Assembly: GCA_034509755.1 (NCBI GenBank)
Contig: CM067546.1
Coordinates: 33,006,383 to 33,070,382 of the forward strand
Reading direction: 5' to 3'
Length of the DNA: 64,000 nt
DNA from: Anisodus tanguticus
Lineage: Eukaryota; Streptophyta; Magnoliopsida; Solanales; Solanaceae
The notes under the pieces were generated by a model. The model did not search any database. It had not been told where the DNA came from and was given only the letters and a program-made list of their open reading frames with translations. Below are positions 46,542 to 60,076 of the stretch, one piece after another. Position 1 is the stretch's first letter, and every line of letters begins with the position of its first letter. Position numbers and translations under genes: made by a program.

Positions 46542-47575
46542 CAGGTCCTCCATAACCCCCCTATATAAGGTCATGTCCTCAGTGAGTCGCACCTACGCTA
46601 TATCCCATCTAATCACCTCTCCCCGATACTTCTTTGGCCTACCTCTACCCTTCATGAACCCGTCCATAGCTAACCTCTCACACCTCCGCACTAGGCATTT
46701 GTGTCTCTCCTCTGCACGTGTCCGAACCATCTCAACCTCGCTTCCCGTAACTTATCCTCCACCGAGGCCACTCCCACTCTATCTCGAATATCATCATTTC
46801 TAATTCTATCCCTATTTGTATGCCCACACATCCATATTAGCATCGTCATCTCCGCAACTTTCATCTTTTAGGTGTGTGAAATCTTGATAGGCCAACACTC
46901 TGCTCTATACAACATACTCGGTCTAACTACCACCCTATAGAGCTTGCTTTTAAGTTTTGGTGGCAACTTTTTATCGCAAAAGATTCAGATGCGAGCCTCC
47001 ATTTCATCCACCCTGCTCCAATACAATGTGTGACATCGTTGTTAATCCTTCTATTTCCTTGGATAATAGATCTGAGTTACTTGAAGCTTTCTTTCTTTGG
47101 AATAACCTAAGTACCAAGTCTCACCTCCACGCACATCTCAAGGTCGCTCCCGTTACTAAACTTACACTCCGAGTATTATGTCTTGGTCCTACTCAGCCTG
47201 AACTCTTTAGACTCCAGAATTTGTCTCCAAACCTCCAGCTTAGCGTTCACTCCGCTACGAGTCTCATCAATCAGGACTATGTCATCTGCGAATAACATAC
47301 ACCATGGCACCTCCCCTTGAATTTGTCGTGTCAGTCCATCCATCACCAAGGAAAATAAGAAAAGTCTAAGGGCTTATCCCTGGCGCAGCCCCATCATATG
47401 GAAGTAAGATTGCCACCTCCGCCTAATATGCGCTTCCTCCACCAGTAGTTTGTCATCCTCGTCCTTGATGCACCTCATGTGATCCAAGTCACGGGCCCTT
47501 ATCTCCTTTGCATTGGCTAGTCTGTATATCTGCTTAACCCCGTATTTTCCCTCTAATTCAACATACATACATTAA
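46542..47575 (-). pseudogene. LINE fragment, unit 1
   Basis: Minus strand: endonuclease-RT linker (YVELEGKYGVKQIYRLANAK, then ARDLDHMRCIKDEDDK, 47374-47568), joined after a deletion to RT (GLRQG, FADD region near 47.3 kb) and the C-terminal region ending near 46.54 kb. The central RT part present at 39.3-40.0 kb is missing. Confidence 0.82.
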
Positions 47576-47589
47576 AAAGCCGTCGGTTT

Positions 47590-48698
47590 TTCCTCCATAA
47601 TAAAAGATAAATTATGTTAAAGAGGTTTATCCCAAGAAAAATCTACCTAGAATAACTTCAAGTCGCCCTAGAGATGTCTTAGAGGAATAATTTTGGGAAT
47701 GAGAAATGTAGGGTCTTATTACACACTTAAAAAACTTTCTAATTTCCCGTCGTCCGTTGCAGCTGTCAAAGGTCCACTGCAATAGGACCCGCAGCCACGC
47801 TCAAGTTTCTCTCTACAGTGGCTTATTATACAAACCAACATCTCGTCGTAGCAGATAACTGTCCGCTATTCTCATCAAGAAACACCGAATCCCAATGAAT
47901 GACATAAGACCCGTCTGAATGGTACTTCTTCAGCATAGAAACGTGGAAAATGATAGGACACCTGACATGCCTGGTGATAAAGACAACTCATAAGCAACAA
48001 CACCAACACGATAGAGAATCACAAATGGACCAATGTATCTAGGGCTCAACTTGTCCCTCTTCCCAAATCGCATCACACCCTTTATGAGTGATATTTTCAG
48101 AAGAACCTGATGTCCCTCCATAAACTCTAACCTTCGGACCTTCCGAACTGCATATATTTTTTGCCGACTATGAGCTGCTAGAAGCTTTTCTTGAATAAGC
48201 TTCTCCTTGTCTAAAGACTCCTCAACAAATATGTTCCCTACGGCCGAACATCAAAAGCATCAAACCATTCAATAGGAGAACGACACCTCCTATCATATAG
48301 AGCTTCAAACGACGCCATATCAATACTGGAATGGTAGTTATTATTGTACGCGAACTCTGGCAAGCGTAAGAATTGGTCCCAATGACCACTAAAATCAATG
48401 ACATACGCTATAAACATGTCCTCGAGCACCTGAATTGTTCTCTTGGACTATCTATCAGTATGGTAATGAGAAGCGGTACTAAGGTCCAACTAAGTACCCA
48501 ACTCTGCTTGCAACGTCGCAGAAAATGGAAAGTAAAGCGAGGACCTTGCTCGGAGATGATAGAAATAGGAACCTCGTGCAATTGCACAATCTCACGAATG
48601 TAAATTCTCGCTATCGTCTCCGCATTATAAGTAACTTAAACCAAAATAAAGTATGCTGATTTAGTCATCCTATCCACAATAATCCACACCGCATTAAT
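47590..48698 (-). pseudogene. Ty3/gypsy integrase fragment G3, unit 1
   Basis: Same type as G1 but longer at its 5' side. It contains LRLPEFAYNNNYHSSIDMAS (48238-48429) and LKISLIKGVMRFGKRDKLS (47930-48121). Several frameshifts and stops. Confidence 0.82.
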
Positions 48699-49060
48699 TC
48701 GTTAATTTTGAATACTAAGATAAATTAGGGTTCTTATCACTTAATCTAGGAATTTGGGAATTTTATTCTCGAATTTCACATATCTTTAAATTTCGTCTAT
48801 AATCTTTATATTTTCAATTCCACATTATTTCTTGTTTTATTCAAGTAACCCGATTCTTATCAAGTGGTATCCGAGCGATTCTATTAAGGTTCCGCTCTTG
48901 CTAATCTTGGAGTTTCGTAGCAAAAAAAAAAAAACTCAAAAAATCTCTTTTTTTTCCTGTATCTTAAAAAGAAAAAGCTACGCAACAGTAAGAAAAAGCG
49001 AAAAAAGGAAAACAAAATTATACTGCTTGCAAATTAAGCTATTTTAAGAAACTCTGGGTT
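48699..49060 (+). mobile_element. LTR end, tRNA-Met primer site and leader, unit 1
   Basis: Plus strand: T-rich LTR-like end, then TGGTATCCGAGC at 48865-48876, one substitution from the usual initiator-tRNA-Met site TGGTATCAGAGC, followed by a leader with A/T homopolymers. It is the remnant of a separate LTR element inserted in the opposite orientation to the gypsy fragments. Confidence 0.6.
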
Positions 49061-50171
49061 TTTTGTGTTTCGTGGTTTCCAACATCAAGAAGGAAAATCA
49101 AGAGAAGGGGAAATTTGAAGTTTTTCTTTTTACACAAATTGGTCTTTTTTTCTTATCACTTAATAGAGTATCTTCACCTTATCCTACACATCCTTTTAAA
49201 ATTTTCATTTTCTCTTATTCCATGTTTTATTGCTAATTGCAAATAACAAACTCAGAAAAAACTAATAGTTCCTACGGGTATATTTGTTCATATATAATTA
49301 CGAATTAAATGATCTTTCATGAGATAATCCCTAACTTTTTAGTCAGAATATAATGAAACTGAAGGCAGCAAGCGATAATATTTAATATAATGTTTAATCG
49401 AATATAAATAATAAGGTTGAGTTAAAGAGAAGTTAGCTGCCTGAAAAGAATGTCAAAAAAATTATACCATGAAATTCATTTAAATTTCCACTGTCTGATA
49501 CCATGGTACTGGTGTCTAGTGAGAAGCACTTTTAAGTCGGATTAAAACTTATAGAAAGAACTTACTATATTTTTAGGTATATCTTATCTACGATTTATTT
49601 TTGTAAATATGATAAAAGAGGTCAATTGTTTTAGTCATTGGAGACAATTTTTCGATCCCTTGTGATTTTAAGGGGGTTATGAGTGGAAGGAACGAGGTGA
49701 GTGATAGGGGGAAGAGAGAAATATATTTCTTCGTCAAATTATTGTAGATAATCCATAAACGAGAAAAAAAGTCAACAATAAGATTCTAGCAAAAACAAGG
49801 CAAATGCATCTTTTTTTTTCTTCAAGGTTATATTAAAAACAACTTGAAGATTCAATATATGGTTTCAGGAAAAATAGATGGCGACATTCTTATATATCTC
49901 CGCTACCATGAAGAGCAACTTACAGTCTACTATTATCTTACATGTACGAAGTATATATATCAATAGACATAAATTTTGTGAGAATATTAAAAATTAATAA
50001 TTAGTATTACAGTATTACAATTACGCCCTACAAGGTACTATTGCAAGACATTTACAACCTTCCCGATTCCTAGTTAGAGACTCAAAATGAGCCTTACTGA
50101 TGTTAGAAGAGTATGAAATAATAAATATAATCAGGTCATAAACTTCTCCGGTCACCTGTTGGTTTCTGTAG
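49061..50171. other. Spacer and TIP 3' flank, unit 1
   Basis: 49061-49580 is AT-rich with no recognised feature. From about 49590 it is the TIP 3' flanking segment that also occurs near 32.9, 34.5, 36.2 and 58.2 kb. Confidence 0.6.
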
Positions 50172-51350
50172 CTATGGAGTTATGCTTATAACATGTGTTT
50201 TTTCAACTTTGATAAGATATTCTTTCAAATACTCTTTTTCTACTACCTCCGAAGGGATTTGCTCGTAAGTGTTCGAGAGTCAAGGAAGATAGTTTCATAA
50301 ACCAAAGCGCAATGGCAAGCACCCACAAATGGACCGAGCCGGTAGATCCGGTGGCTTTCCCATTTCCAACTATCCACCGCTTGACCAAAGGCCATAGCGG
50401 GGTTCATTACCGCACCATAAAGGCCACGGCGCGATCGGGGTGTTGGCACCAACAATGAAACCAATTGCAATAGGGGCAATGACTTCTGTGTTACCCTTCT
50501 TGGGGTCAATTGTAGTTGCATAAACAGTGTATACAAGGCTAAAAGTCATCATTATTTCAAAAATAACTGCGTTCCATGGTGTTGTCCCACCTCTGAGAGC
50601 GTATCTTGATGTATCTGCAAGATTTAATGAATTTAATTAGTTAATATAAATATTGAAAATCTTCTTGGCGAAATATAGTCCCGAAAAAAGGTAGCTTGAT
50701 TATTTGTTTTGGTTAAATCAATATATATGTATCATTTTTTCAAACACCTCTCAACTTATTTTCTATTTGATTGGTGCATCAAAGTCTTCTCCTCTATGTA
50801 TGCGATGAATATATGAGTTACTAGCAAAGTGCATGGAGAAAGGAGTGGCATTACGTACCAAGCCACCAAAGTAGCAAATTTGAGGAGGAAGAGAGCCACG
50901 ACAGATCCAATTAATTGAGCGATCCAATATAAAACGCTCCTATAAAAGGTAATGTGACCTCCGATAAAGGCAGCAAATGTAACAGCCGGGTTTACATGAC
51001 CTCCAGATATATTTAATGACACTGATACCGCCACAAAAAGAGAAAATGCATGGGATAACGCCGCAGAAATTAAAACCGCCGCCGGCATGATCGCTCCGTC
51101 GCTCGTCAACGTATTGGCTGCAAAACATACCAATATTTGATTATTAACAATACAAATGCACTAATAATATAAAAATTCATTTACACTTGTGTATTTGGAT
51201 TAAAATCATAAAACAGTGAGACTTACTGAATGAAATGGCACATCCTTCACTGGCAAAAACAAAAACAAACATGGAAATGAATTCAGCTGCAACAGCTCTT
51301 AGTGTATCAGGATGACGAGCCTCTTTCAAATTTCCAATAACAATCGCCAT
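50172..51350 (-). pseudogene. TIP copy 5: near-identical to copy 4, frameshifted as read
   Basis: Exons correspond to 51227-51350, 50859-51117 and 50172-50614. Exon 1 and the splice sites match copy 4. Exon 2 carries two net extra bases. Exon 3 has several 1-2-base changes that break the frame: GTTCGAGAG for GTTCTGAGAG, GGCGCGATCGGGG for GGCAGTCAGGG, TATCTGC for TATCCTGC. Nearly all fall on CAG or CTG in copy 4. It may be an intact gene with base-calling errors, so the pseudogene label is provisional. Confidence 0.7.
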
Positions 51351-51453
51351 TATTCTTATTTTTCTGGAAAAAGAGTAGGTGAATTAGAGCTGCTAGTATA
51401 CTACTTTCTCTTTCTAGCTCTTATTTTGCTCCTAACTGACTAACAAGGCCGCT

Positions 51454-51461
51454 CTTATATA
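51454..51461 (-). promoter_or_regulatory. TATA box of TIP copy 5
   Basis: TATATAAG on the minus strand, same spacing as in copy 4. Confidence 0.6.
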
Positions 51462-52942
51462 GTAAAGAGATGTGCTATCCGGTAAGAGCGTGAATTGGAT
51501 TTTTCTTATTAACATTATATTCTTTTGCAGCTACTTATGGTCACATTTTATTCTCCAAGGAAGGGATAATATTATATTAATACTATGCGCGCACACATTG
51601 GGATTAGTAGATGTCATTTTTTTAATTATGCACATGCTCAGTTGACTAGTATTTGACTATGATTTATTAACAAAATGTTAGCATAGGCACAAAGAAAAGA
51701 GTATTGTCCTTATTATAGGAAAGTTAAGTTTCTCAACACTTAAGGGGTAAGTTCCACGAAATAATAACCTCACAGTTTTTCAAGTGTCCAATTTTGCTTT
51801 TATTAATACATAAATTAAAAATCATTATACTTAAAACGTGAATATCAGAAATTTAATTTGATGAATAAAGGGAATAAAACACATTTGTTGGAACAGATGA
51901 TCTGACTTTTATTATAATTAGTAGTTCATCTATCATTGTGCGGTGACATGAGTAAGTTGAAATTTAAAATGACAATTAAATTATTTACGGATACATAATC
52001 GGGTTCATTCGCGAAATTGATGGAAGAAGCTTTTATTTGTTTTTTTCCATATTGCTTGATTCATAGAAGAAAGATAAAGTGTACAAAAATGTGAGCAAAT
52101 AAATTGCTGGTTCATATGATAAAAATACTTCAATATTAAACCAAATTTCACACGTAGAACATGATTTGTTTTCTTATGCTACCATTCTTTTTGTCTTTTA
52201 AGTCCACTAACACTATATTTTATTTTAGTCGTGCTTTAGTCTCTTTGGAACGCTTTATCTACCCTCATTTTTGTTTTATTATTTTCCTTGTTCTTGAAAA
52301 ATATAATACTACTACACAGGGTGGAGTAGAATATTTTAGTTGCATCAAATTTATCCCTACGCTTTTTTGAATAATTAGCAGTGAATCTCCAATCTTTAAT
52401 CGAATACTAGTCACTTCTTTGAAGAGTTTCTCATCGTGGCCTCTTACATTTATTTATTTTTCTATTAAATTGCAGGAAAGGGAATATTGACCATAGGAAC
52501 TACACTCACACCTATTATATAAAAAACTTCTACTGATACCACTAGATTATAAGCTTCTTGCTTCCTCGTCAAACCAAAAACATGAATCAAGAAATGCCTA
52601 TTTGCTTTGGTCAAACGCCTTGCAAGCATAGGGTCTAAGATAGCTCAGACGATATCTGCCATAATTTTGATGTTGTGACTATTGCCAAAATCACAATCAA
52701 TATCGTTGTTAGCAGTGCGGCACTGAAATATATTTCTGTAACGACTCGTTTGGCAACTAGGTGCAAGCCAATATCAAACACTTGGCAGCAAGCCAATAAA
52801 TCACAAAGAGACAACACGCCCACAAATCAGTCAACAATATCAAACCTAAGTAATCCATCCCAACTTGATACCCGAATGCCTAACATGCTTTCTCAGACAA
52901 TAACTAACTCTACATATGCTTCTCTAACCGGAGTCTAACCAG
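51462..52942. other. TIP copy 5 upstream and unidentified segment, unit 2
   Basis: Base-for-base equivalent of 42854-44333 as far as can be seen; no gene called. Confidence 0.5.
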
Positions 52943-53488
52943 AAGGTAAGCCGTAACCTACCTGGATGCCGAGCGGGAGCCACAAATGATCACACATGAG
53001 CCTTGCATTTCTGCGGGTCCCGGTTATACTCGTAGTCTAGTCATTATTGAAATATTAATTAAAACAGAAACTAAAAATACCCATAATACTAGACTATTTC
53101 TTGAACCCAAATCAACTATGGAAAAAGGGCAAACGGGCCCACGAGGGTAAAACAGTAATTTAAGAGTGAAATCGGTAATCCTACGTTATTAGAAGTTTAA
53201 TTTTACTTTACAGTTGCTAAATTAGTTCAATAATAGGTCAATTTCATCATCCAAGGCAAAAACCCCAAATTAGGTATAAACCCTATATTTTCCATGAATA
53301 ATTTCTCAACAAAAATGGAAGTTTCTAGCCTAATAGTTACTAATTAATGAAATCCATGCTTAGATTAGTCAAACTCAACAATTAATCTCAAATTTAAGGC
53401 TTTGGAACCAATTAACACCTTGTAAGTAGAACTCATCCTTTTTAACTAGGTTTTCTAGGTTTTTCAACCAAAGATTCAACTTAAGAAC
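52943..53488. repeat. Direct repeat X, unit 2
   Basis: Equivalent of 44334-44880. Confidence 0.7.
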
Positions 53489-54606
53489 GGTAAATAAAAG
53501 ATAAACAAGGTTAAAGAGGCTTACCCCAAGAAGAATCTACCTTGAATCACTTCAAGTGGCCCTACAGATGTCTTGGAGGAATTATTTTGGGAATGATAAA
53601 TGAAAGGTCTAATTACACACATTAAAAAGTTTCTGATTTCCCGTCGTCCGTTGCAGCTCTCAAAGGTCCGCTGTAGCGGGACCCGCGCCCACGCTCAAGT
53701 TTCTCGCTATAGTGGCTTGTTATAGAAACCAACATCTCATAGTAGCGGTTAACTGTCCGCTATTCTCATCAAGAAACACCGAATTCCAATGAATGACATA
53801 AGACTCGTCTGAACGGTACTTTCTTCAGCATCGAAACGTGGAGAACCGGATGGACATCTAACAAACCTGGTGGAAAAGACAACTCATAAGCAACAACACC
53901 AATACGATGGAGAATCTCAAATGGAACAATGTATCTAGGGCTCAACTTGCCTCTCTTCCCAAATCAGATCATACCCTTTATAAGTGATATCTTCAGAAGA
54001 ACCTGCTCACCCTCCATAAACTCTAAGCCTCGGACCTTCCGGTCCGCATACATGTTTTGCCGACTCTGAGCTTCCAGAAGCTTTTCCTGAATAAGCTTCA
54101 CCTTGTCTCAAGACTCCCTCAACAAATCTGTACCTCACGACCGAACCTCAAAAACATCAAACTATCCAATAGGAGAACAACACATTTTACCATGTAAATC
54201 TTCAAACGACGTCGTATCAATACTGGAATGGTAGTTATTATTGAACGCTAACTCTGCCAAGCGTAAGAACTGGTCCCAATGACCACCAAAATCAATGACA
54301 CATGCTCTCAACAAGTCCTCGAGCACCTGAATAGTCCTCCCGGACTGTCTATCAGAATGGTAATGAAAAGCGGTACTAAGGTCCAACTGAGTACCTAACT
54401 CTACTTGCAACGTCCACCGAAAATGGGAAGTAAACTGAGGACCTTGATCGGAGATGATAGAAATAAGAACCTTGTGCAATCGCACAATCTCACGAATGTA
54501 AATCATGGCTATCATCTCCGCATTATAAGTAACTTGAACCAAAATAAAGTATGCGGACATAGTCATCCTATCCACAATAACCCACACCGCATCAAACTTG
54601 CCTAAG
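53489..54606 (-). pseudogene. Ty3/gypsy integrase fragment G2, unit 2
   Basis: Best preserved G2 copy but one: 160 open codons at 54162-54644 run from LTLGKFDAVWVIVDRMT through ISDQGPQFTSHF, LDLSTAFHYHSDRQSGRTIQ, VIDFGGHWDQFLRLAEL to MCCSPIG. The domain is the catalytic core of integrase with C-terminal part following in broken frames down to 53.49 kb. Confidence 0.85.
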
Positions 54607-55149
54607 GTAAGTCGTAACCTACTTGGATACGGAGCGGGAGCCACAAATGATCACACCGGAGCCTTGTATTTTTGCGGGTCCCGGTTATAATCGTAGTCTA
54701 GTCATTATTGAAATATTAGTTAAAACGGAAACTAAAAATACCCAAAAATACTAGACTATTCCTTAAATCCAAACCAATTATGTAAAAAAGGGGAAAACAT
54801 GTCCACAAGGGTAAAATAGTAATTTAAGAGTGAAATCGATAATCCAGCGTTCTTAGAATTTTAATTTTACTTTTCAATTGCTAAATTAGTTCATTAATAT
54901 GTCAATTTCATCATCCAAGGCAAAAACCCCAAATTATGTATAAACCCTAGATTTTCCATGAATAATTTCTCAACAAAAATGGAAGTTTGAAGCCTAATAG
55001 TTACTAATTAATGAAATCCATGCTTAAATTAGTAAACTCAACATTAATCTCACATTTAAGGCTTCAGAACCAATTAACACCTTGTAAGTAGAAGTCATCC
55101 TTTTTAACTAGGTTTTCTAGGTTTTTCAACCAAAGATTCAACTTAAGAA
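54607..55149. repeat. Direct repeat X', unit 2
   Basis: Equivalent of 45998-46541, one base shorter in a CAACA(AT) run near 55.04 kb. Confidence 0.7.
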
Positions 55150-56183
55150 CAGGTCCTCCATAACCCCCCTATATAAGGTCATGTCCTCAGTGAGTCGCAC
55201 CTACGCTATATCCCATCTAATCACCTCTCCCCGATACTTCTTTGGCCTACCTCTACCCTTCATGAACCCGTCCATAGCTAACCTCTCACACCTCCGCACT
55301 AGGCATTTGTGTCTCTCCTCTGCACGTGTCCGAACCATCTCAACCTCGCTTCCCGTAACTTATCCTCCACCGAGGCCACTCCCACTCTATCTCGAATATC
55401 ATCATTTCTAATTCTATCCCTATTTGTATGCCCACACATCCATATTAGCATCGTCATCTCCGCAACTTTCATCTTTTAGGTGTGTGAAATCTTGATAGGC
55501 CAACACTCTGCTCTATACAACATACTCGGTCTAACTACCACCCTATAGAGCTTGCTTTTAAGTTTTGGTGGCAACTTTTTATCGCAAAAGATTCAGATGC
55601 GAGCCTCCATTTCATCCACCCTGCTCCAATACAATGTGTGACATCGTTGTTAATCCTTCTATTTCCTTGGATAATAGATCTGAGTTACTTGAAGCTTTCT
55701 TTCTTTGGAATAACCTAAGTACCAAGTCTCACCTCCACGCACATCTCAAGGTCGCTCCCGTTACTAAACTTACACTCCGAGTATTATGTCTTGGTCCTAC
55801 TCAGCCTGAACTCTTTAGACTCCAGAATTTGTCTCCAAACCTCCAGCTTAGCGTTCACTCCGCTACGAGTCTCATCAATCAGGACTATGTCATCTGCGAA
55901 TAACATACACCATGGCACCTCCCCTTGAATTTGTCGTGTCAGTCCATCCATCACCAAGGAAAATAAGAAAAGTCTAAGGGCTTATCCCTGGCGCAGCCCC
56001 ATCATATGGAAGTAAGATTGCCACCTCCGCCTAATATGCGCTTCCTCCACCAGTAGTTTGTCATCCTCGTCCTTGATGCACCTCATGTGATCCAAGTCAC
56101 GGGCCCTTATCTCCTTTGCATTGGCTAGTCTGTATATCTGCTTAACCCCGTATTTTCCCTCTAATTCAACATACATACATTAA
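55150..56183 (-). pseudogene. LINE fragment, unit 2
   Basis: Same truncated LINE as at 46542-47575, with the same internal deletion joining the linker to the RT (56.0 kb). Confidence 0.82.
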
Positions 56184-56197
56184 AAAGCCGTCGGTTT

Positions 56198-57305
56198 TTC
56201 CTCCATAATAAAAGATAAATTATGTTAAAGAGGTTTATCCCAAGAAAAATCTACCTAGAATAACTTCAAGTCGCCCTAGAGATGTCTTAGAGGAATAATT
56301 TTGGGAATGAGAAATGTAGGGTCTTATTACACACTTAAAAAACTTTCTAATTTCCCGTCGTCCGTTGCAGCTGTCAAAGGTCCACTGCAATAGGACCCGC
56401 AGCCACGCTCAAGTTTCTCTCTACAGTGGCTTATTATACAAACCAACATCTCGTCGTAGCAGATAACTGTCCGCTATTCTCATCAAGAAACACCGAATCC
56501 CAATGAATGACATAAGACCCGTCTGAATGGTACTTCTTCAGCATAGAAACGTGGAAAATGATAGGACACCTGACATGCCTGGTGATAAAGACAACTCATA
56601 AGCAACAACACCAACACGATAGAGAATCACAAATGGACCAATGTATCTAGGGCTCAACTTGTCCCTCTTCCCAAATCGCATCACACCCTTTATGAGTGAT
56701 ATTTTCAGAAGAACCTGATGTCCCTCCATAAACTCTAACCTTCGGACCTTCCGAACTGCATATATTTTTTGCCGACTATGAGCTGCTAGAAGCTTTTCTT
56801 GAATAAGCTTCTCCTTGTCTAAAGACTCCTCAACAAATATGTTCCCTACGGCCGAACATCAAAAGCATCAAACCATTCAATAGGAGAACGACACCTCCTA
56901 TCATATAGAGCTTCAAACGACGCCATATCAATACTGGAATGGTAGTTATTATTGTACGCGAACTCTGGCAAGCGTAAGAATTGGTCCCAATGACCACTAA
57001 AATCAATGACATACGCTATAAACATGTCCTCGAGCACCTGAATTGTTCTCTTGGACTATCTATCAGTATGGTAATGAGAAGCGGTACTAAGGTCCAACTA
57101 AGTACCCAACTCTGCTTGCAACGTCTGCAGAAAATGGAAAGTAAACTGAGGACCTTGCTCGGAGATGATAGAAATAGGAACCTCGTGCAATTGCACAATC
57201 TCACGAATGTAAATTCTCGCTATCGTCTCCGCATTATAAGTAACTTAAACCAAAATAAAGTATGCTGATTTAGTCATCCTATCCACAATAATCCACACCG
57301 CATTA
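56198..57305 (-). pseudogene. Ty3/gypsy integrase fragment G3, unit 2
   Basis: Equivalent of 47590-48698. It keeps CTGCAG and AACTGAGG near 57.13 kb where unit 1 reads CGCAG and AAGCGAGG, an example of the CAG/CTG pattern. Confidence 0.82.
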
Positions 57306-57670
57306 ATTCGTTAATTTTGAATACTAAGATAAATTAGGGTTCTTATCACTTAATCTAGGAATTTGGGAATTTTATTCTCGAATTTCACATATCTTTAAAT
57401 TTCGTCTATAATCTTTATATTTTCAATTCCACATTATTTCTTGTTTTATTCAAGTAACCCGATTCTTATCAAGTGGTATCCGAGCGATTCTATTAAGGTT
57501 CCGCTCTTGCTAATCTTGGAGTTTCGTAGCAAAAAAAAAAAAACTCAAAAAATCTCTTTTTTTTCCTGTATCTTAAAAAGAAAAAGCTACGCAACAGTAA
57601 GAAAAAGCGAAAAAAGGAAAACAAAATTATACTGCTTGCAAATTAAGCTATTTTAAGAAACTCTGGGTTT
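57306..57670 (+). mobile_element. LTR end, tRNA-Met primer site and leader, unit 2
   Basis: Equivalent of 48699-49060, with TGGTATCCGAGC at 57474-57485. Confidence 0.6.
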
Positions 57671-58779
57671 TTTGTGTTTCGTGGTTTCCAACATCAAGAA
57701 GGAAAATCAAGAGAAGGGGAAATTTGAAGTTTTTCTTTTTACACAAATTGGTCTTTTTTTCTTATCACTTAATAGAGTATCTTCACCTTATCCTACACAT
57801 CCTTTTAAAATTTTCATTTTCTCTTATTCCATGTTTTATTGCTAATTGCAAATAACAAACTCAGAAAAAACTAATAGTTCCTACGGGTATATTTGTTCAT
57901 ATATAATTACGAATTAAATGATCTTTCATGAGATAATCCCTAACTTTTTAGTCAGAATATAATGAAACTGAAGGCAGCAAGCGATAATATTTAATATAAT
58001 GTTTAATCGAATATAAATAATAAGGTTGAGTTAAAGAGAAGTTAGTGCCTCGAAAAGAATGTCAAAAAAATTATACCATGAAATTCATTTAAATTTCCAC
58101 TGTCTGATACCATGGTACTGGTGTCTAGTGAGAAGCACTTTTAAGTCGGATTAAAACTTATAGAAAGAACTTACTATATTTTTAGGTATATCTTATCTAC
58201 GATTTATTTTTGTAAATATGATAAAAGAGGTCAATTGTTTTAGTCATTGGAGACAATTTTTCGATCCCTTGTGATTTTAAGGGGGTTATGAGTGGAAGGA
58301 ACGAGGTGAGTGATAGGGGGAAGAGAGAAATATATTTCTTCGTCAAATTATTGTAGATAATCCATAAACGAGAAAAAAAGTCAACAATAAGATTCTAGCA
58401 AAAACAAGGCAAATGCATCTTTTTTTTTTCTTCAAGGTTATATTAAAAACAACTTGAAGATTCAATATATGGTTTCAGGAAAAATAGATGGCGACATTCT
58501 TATATATCTCCGCTACCATGAAGAGCAACTTACAGTCTACTATTATCTTACATGTACGAAGTATATATATCAATAGACATAAATTTTGTGAGAATATTAA
58601 AAATTAATAATTAGTATTACAGTATTACAATTACGCCCTACAAGGTACTATTGCAAGACATTTACAACCTTCCCGATTCCTAGTTAGAGACTCAAAATGA
58701 GCCTTACTGATGTTAGAAGAGTATGAAATAATAAATATAATCAGGTCATAAACTTCTCCCACACTGTTGGTTTTCGTAG
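57671..58779. other. Spacer and TIP 3' flank, unit 2
   Basis: Equivalent of 49061-50171; no gene seen. Confidence 0.6.
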
Positions 58780-59965
58780 CTATGGAGTTATGCTTATAAC
58801 ATGTGTTTTTTCAACTTTGATAAGATATTCTTTCAAATACTCTTTTTCTACTACCTCCGAAGGGAGCTGCTCGTAAGTGTTCTGAGAGTCAAGGAAGATA
58901 GTTTCATAAACCAAAAGCAATGGCAAGCACCCACAAATGGACCGAGCCAAGAGATCCAAAGTGGCTTTCCCATTTCCAACTATCCACCGCTTGACCAAAG
59001 GCCATAGCGGGGTTCATTACCGCACCATAAAGGCCACCTACCCAAGCGATCGGGGTGTTGGCACCAACAATGAAACCAATTGCAATAGGGGCAATGACTT
59101 CGTGTTACCCTTCTTGGGGTCAATTGTAGTTGCATAAACAAAGTGTATACAAGGCTAAAAGTCATCATTATTTCAAAAATAATCGCGTTCCATGGTGTTG
59201 TCCCACCTCTGAGAGCGTATGCTGATGTATCCTGCAAGATTTAATGAATTTAATTAGTTAATATAAATATTGAAAATCTTCTTGGCGAAATATAGTCCCG
59301 AAAAAAGGTAGCTTGATTATTTGTTTTGGTTAAATCAATATATATGTATCATTTTTTCAAACACCTCTCAACTTATTTTCTATTTGATTGGTGCATCAAA
59401 GTCTTCTCCTCTATGTATGCGATGAATATATGAGTTACTAGCAAAGTGCATGGAGAAAGGAGTGGCATTACGTACCAAGCCACCAGTAGCAAATTTGAGG
59501 AGGAAGAGAGCCACGACAGATCCAATTAATTGAGCGATCCAATATAAAACGCTCCTATAAAAGGTAATGTGACCTCCGATAAAGGCAGCAAATGTAACAG
59601 CCGGGTTTACATGACCTCCAGATATATTTAATGACACTGATACCGCCACAAAAAGAGAAAATGCATGGGATAACGCCGCAGAAATTAAACCGCCGCCTGG
59701 CATGACTGCTCCGTCGCTCGTCAACGTATTGGCTGCAAAACATACCAATATTTGATTATTAACAATACAAATGCACTAATAATATAAAAATTCATTTACA
59801 CTTGTGTATTTGGATTAAAATCATAAAACAGTGAGACTTACTGAATGAAATGGCACATCCTTCACTGGCAAAAACAAAAACAAACATGGAAATGAATTCA
59901 GCTGCAACAGCTCTTAGTGTATCAGGATGACGAGCCTCTTTCAAATTTCCAATAACAATCGCCAT
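58780..59965 (-). pseudogene. TIP copy 6: near-identical to copy 4, frameshifted in exon 3
   Basis: Exons 59842-59965, 59476-59732 and 58780-59231. Exons 1 and 2 are intact and read as in copy 4. Exon 3 has clustered small changes (GAGCCAAGAGATCCAAAGTGG for GAGCCAGTAGATCCAGTGG, CCCAAGCGATCGGGG for GGCAGTCAGGG, CTTCGTG for CTTCTGTG), again at CAG/CTG, which break the frame between about 58.92 and 59.15 kb while both ends of the exon are intact. It is probably functional if these are sequence errors. Confidence 0.7.
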
Positions 59966-60068
59966 TATTCTTATTTTTCTGGAAAAAGAGTAGGTGAATT
60001 AGAGCTGCTAGTATACTACTTTCTCTTTCTAGCTCTTATTTTGCTCCTAACTGACTAACAAGGCCGCT

Positions 60069-60076
60069 CTTATATA
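60069..60076 (-). promoter_or_regulatory. TATA box of TIP copy 6
   Basis: TATATAAG on the minus strand, same spacing as in copies 4 and 5. Confidence 0.6.

Noticed and set aside
48865..48876. tRNA gene
   Set aside because: Only the 12-nt primer-site-like sequence is present; no cloverleaf surrounds it.
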